Assembly: GCA_021325695.1 (NCBI GenBank)
Contig: JAJTCR010000173.1
Location: 1-6,154 of the forward strand
Length of the DNA stretch: 6,154 nucleotides
Source: Steroidobacteraceae bacterium
GTDB lineage: Bacteria > Pseudomonadota > Gammaproteobacteria > Steroidobacterales > Steroidobacteraceae
Reading direction: 5' to 3'
Part shown: piece by piece, positions 5,039 through 6,154 of the stretch
Position numbering within the stretch: position 1 is the first letter of the stretch
Layout of the letters: each line of letters begins with the position of its first letter
Translations under genes and position numbers: made by a program
The notes under the pieces: model-generated
Databases searched by the model: none
What the model was told of the DNA's origin: nothing
The model's input: only the letters and a program-made list of their open reading frames with translations

Positions 5039-5623
5039 ATGGACCCGCTGATGAGGCTCCGGCGCCGACCGTTCATGGCGCCGCTGCTGTTTCCGCTGCT
5101 GGCGGTGCTGATGGCCGCGGCCGGTGTGTACTGGCTGGGCACCTGGGCGAAGACCACGGTCGTCGTGCTCGTGCGTCACGCCGAGGCCGGCGAAAATACG
5201 TCCGGCGATCCGGAACTGAGCGCCGCGGGGGAAAAACGCGTCGCCTCGCTCGGCAAGCTGCTCGACGATGTGCTGACGGATCGCCGGGTGGATTACCTGT
5301 ATGCGGCGGACACGCGTCGCGCGCAGCAGACAGCCGCGCCGGTCGCAAACCAGTTCCGCCTGCCGATCAACGTGCTGGCGAGCAGCGACTGGTCGGGGCT
5401 GGCGTCGCGGATCCGGCGCGAGCACCGCGGCAAGACGGTGGTCGTGGTGGGGTATGCGACCACGTTGCCGGGCGTGATCAACCAGTTGAGCGGGGAAGCG
5501 GTTGCGATGCGCAACGACGAGTTCGACGCGATCTACGTCGTCGTGATACCCAGTCCCGGCCAGACCCGCGTATTCAGGCTGCGTTACGGGCCGCTGCGTG
5601 AAGCTATCTCAAGTGTTAAGTAG
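5039..5623 (+). CDS. Membrane-anchored histidine-phosphatase-fold protein with His-to-Tyr at the second catalytic position
   Basis: Histidine phosphatase (phosphoglycerate mutase/SixA-like) superfamily, 194 aa. Basic residues (RLRRR, 6-10) precede one hydrophobic segment at about 13-34, which suggests an inner-membrane anchor with the domain in the periplasm (inference). The phosphate-pocket motif VVVLVRHAEAG (41-51) carries R46, H47 and E49. LSAAGEKRV (60-68) and YAADTRRAQQTAAP (88-101, with conserved R94) follow. The second histidine motif, usually VVVGHSNTVP, reads VVVVGYATTLP, with Tyr139 (codon TAT, 5453-5455). A CAT-to-TAT change would do this. H47 could still accept phosphate, but turnover should be poor, so it may be inactive or have a new role. 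It starts 19 nt after the broken apbE. The start is uncertain: ATGs at 5051 and 5075 are alternatives, and no SD is clear. The reading frame is otherwise undamaged. Confidence 0.88.
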   Translation: MDPLMRLRRRPFMAPLLFPLLAVLMAAAGVYWLGTWAKTTVVVLVRHAEAGENTSGDPELSAAGEKRVASLGKLLDDVLTDRRVDYLYAADTRRAQQTAAPVANQFRLPINVLASSDWSGLASRIRREHRGKTVVVVGYATTLPGVINQLSGEAVAMRNDEFDAIYVVVIPSPGQTRVFRLRYGPLREAISSVK

Positions 5624-5635
5624 ATGTTGTAACAT
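5624..5635. repeat. Short inverted repeat between convergent genes
   Basis: ATGTT-GT-AACAT begins directly after the phosphatase stop and lies in the 18-nt gap before the bcp stop on the other strand. It is followed by AT-rich sequence with a T5 run at 5650-5654. The stem is short and the T-run too distant for a proper terminator. It might contribute weakly to termination. Confidence 0.25.
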
Positions 5636-5641
5636 GCTGAT

Positions 5642-6109
5642 TTATCGATTTTTCTGACCGGCACCAGCAGCAAGCGCACGTTGTACGAATGCCTCGTGCT
5701 CGGCGATCCGCAGGTCCGCGAGCACCGAGTCGCGGATCGTGCCGTCCGCGTCGATCAGATAGGTGCCGCGACGCACACCGAATCCCAACGGGCCGTCCAC
5801 GTCGTAGGCCTTCACCGCCTTCTTGTCCTGATCCGCCAGCAACGTGAAGTTGAGTCCGTGCTTCGCGGCGAAGCGCTTGTGCGATTCGGCGTCCTGCGGA
5901 CTGACACCGACGACCCGGAGCTTGGCAGCGACAAGGTCCTTCTGCAGGTCGCGGAAGCTGCACGCCTCCTTGGTGCAGCCGGGGGTGAAATCCGCCGGGT
6001 AGAAATAGAGGATCAGCGCACCTTCGGCGAGCAGCGACTTGAGTGTGTGTCGCTTGCCGTCCTGGTCCGCGAGTTCGAACTCCGGGGCACGGGTGCCGTT
6101 CTTGAGCAT
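5642..6109 (-). CDS. bcp: Bcp/PrxQ peroxiredoxin, canonical two-cysteine form
   Basis: Thiol-dependent peroxidase of the PrxQ class, 155 aa, predicted cytoplasmic. The motif PADFTPGCTKEACSFRD (38-54) holds peroxidatic C45 and resolving C50, the same numbers as E. coli Bcp. An intramolecular disulfide reduced by thioredoxin is expected from the family. Further family landmarks are YFYPADF, VVGVSPQDAESHKRFAAKHG, FTLLADQDKKAV and GTYLIDADGTI. The ATG at 6109 is supported by AGGGA six bases upstream (6120-6116). It faces the histidine-phosphatase-like gene tail to tail across 18 nt. It is the second PrxQ in the window and differs from the gcvR-linked copy, which lacks the resolving Cys, so the two are paralogues with different chemistry rather than a recent duplication. 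Nothing recognisable lies in the remaining 45 bases to the right except its leader. Confidence 0.95.
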   Translation of the reverse strand: MLKNGTRAPEFELADQDGKRHTLKSLLAEGALILYFYPADFTPGCTKEACSFRDLQKDLVAAKLRVVGVSPQDAESHKRFAAKHGLNFTLLADQDKKAVKAYDVDGPLGFGVRRGTYLIDADGTIRDSVLADLRIAEHEAFVQRALAAGAGQKNR

Positions 6110-6115
6110 GTTCAG

Positions 6116-6120
6116 TCCCT
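6116..6120 (-). promoter_or_regulatory. Ribosome binding site of the two-cysteine bcp
   Basis: AGGGA on the minus strand, six bases (CTGAAC) before the ATG at 6109. It supports the chosen start. Confidence 0.55.
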
Positions 6121-6154
6121 CGCTGCGGCGGCGGTGATTGCGCCGGAATGGTCC

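Noticed and set aside
4062..5425. Arg-rich minus-strand open frames under apbE and the phosphatase gene (4062-4625, 4646-5425)
   Set aside because: No recognisable domains; composition typical of antisense frames in GC-rich DNA.

Overview
The window is GC-rich chromosomal DNA, best explained as part of a gammaproteobacterial genome. The main evidence is the order bcp - gcvR - (divergent) dapA, which matches the classic E. coli arrangement. I cannot place it below class level. No phage, IS, CRISPR or plasmid signature was seen. Every clear gene belongs to a recognisable core family, so I do not find a new multi-gene system. What stands out is a set of altered or decayed key sites inside otherwise familiar proteins.

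Left block (1-2233, minus strand, probable operon transcribed right to left): gcvR (two-ACT-domain regulator), then bcp (peroxiredoxin, 13 nt downstream), then a PIN-PhoH family protein. The last starts at a TTG with a good Shine-Dalgarno and runs off the left edge just before its Walker B region. The 114-nt gcvR/dapA divergent spacer holds three short perfect inverted repeats, one of them directly against the dapA ribosome binding site.

Middle block (2348-3359, plus strand): dapA (4-hydroxy-tetrahydrodipicolinate synthase, 293 aa, catalytic residues intact at E. coli numbering, but several lysine-feedback residues replaced). It is followed by a GC-rich hairpin/tRNA promoter region and a tRNA-Ser(GGA) with encoded CCA. 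The tRNA ends one base from the stop codon of sprT, which lies on the opposite strand.

Right block (3361-6154): sprT (zinc-dependent SprT-like protein, minus); a 263-nt divergent spacer with no convincing gene; an apbE pseudogene (plus) that lost about 70 internal codons and its reading frame at a TCGAC junction; a membrane-anchored histidine-phosphatase-like protein (plus) whose second catalytic His is a Tyr; and a second, canonical two-cysteine Bcp/PrxQ peroxiredoxin (minus, convergent). The last 45 bases to the right carry only the upstream region of that gene.

Functionally the window mixes lysine/peptidoglycan precursor synthesis (dapA), glycine-cleavage regulation (gcvR), thiol peroxide defence (two PrxQ enzymes with different cysteine layouts), RNA metabolism (PIN-PhoH), translation (tRNA-Ser) and a decaying flavinylation gene.
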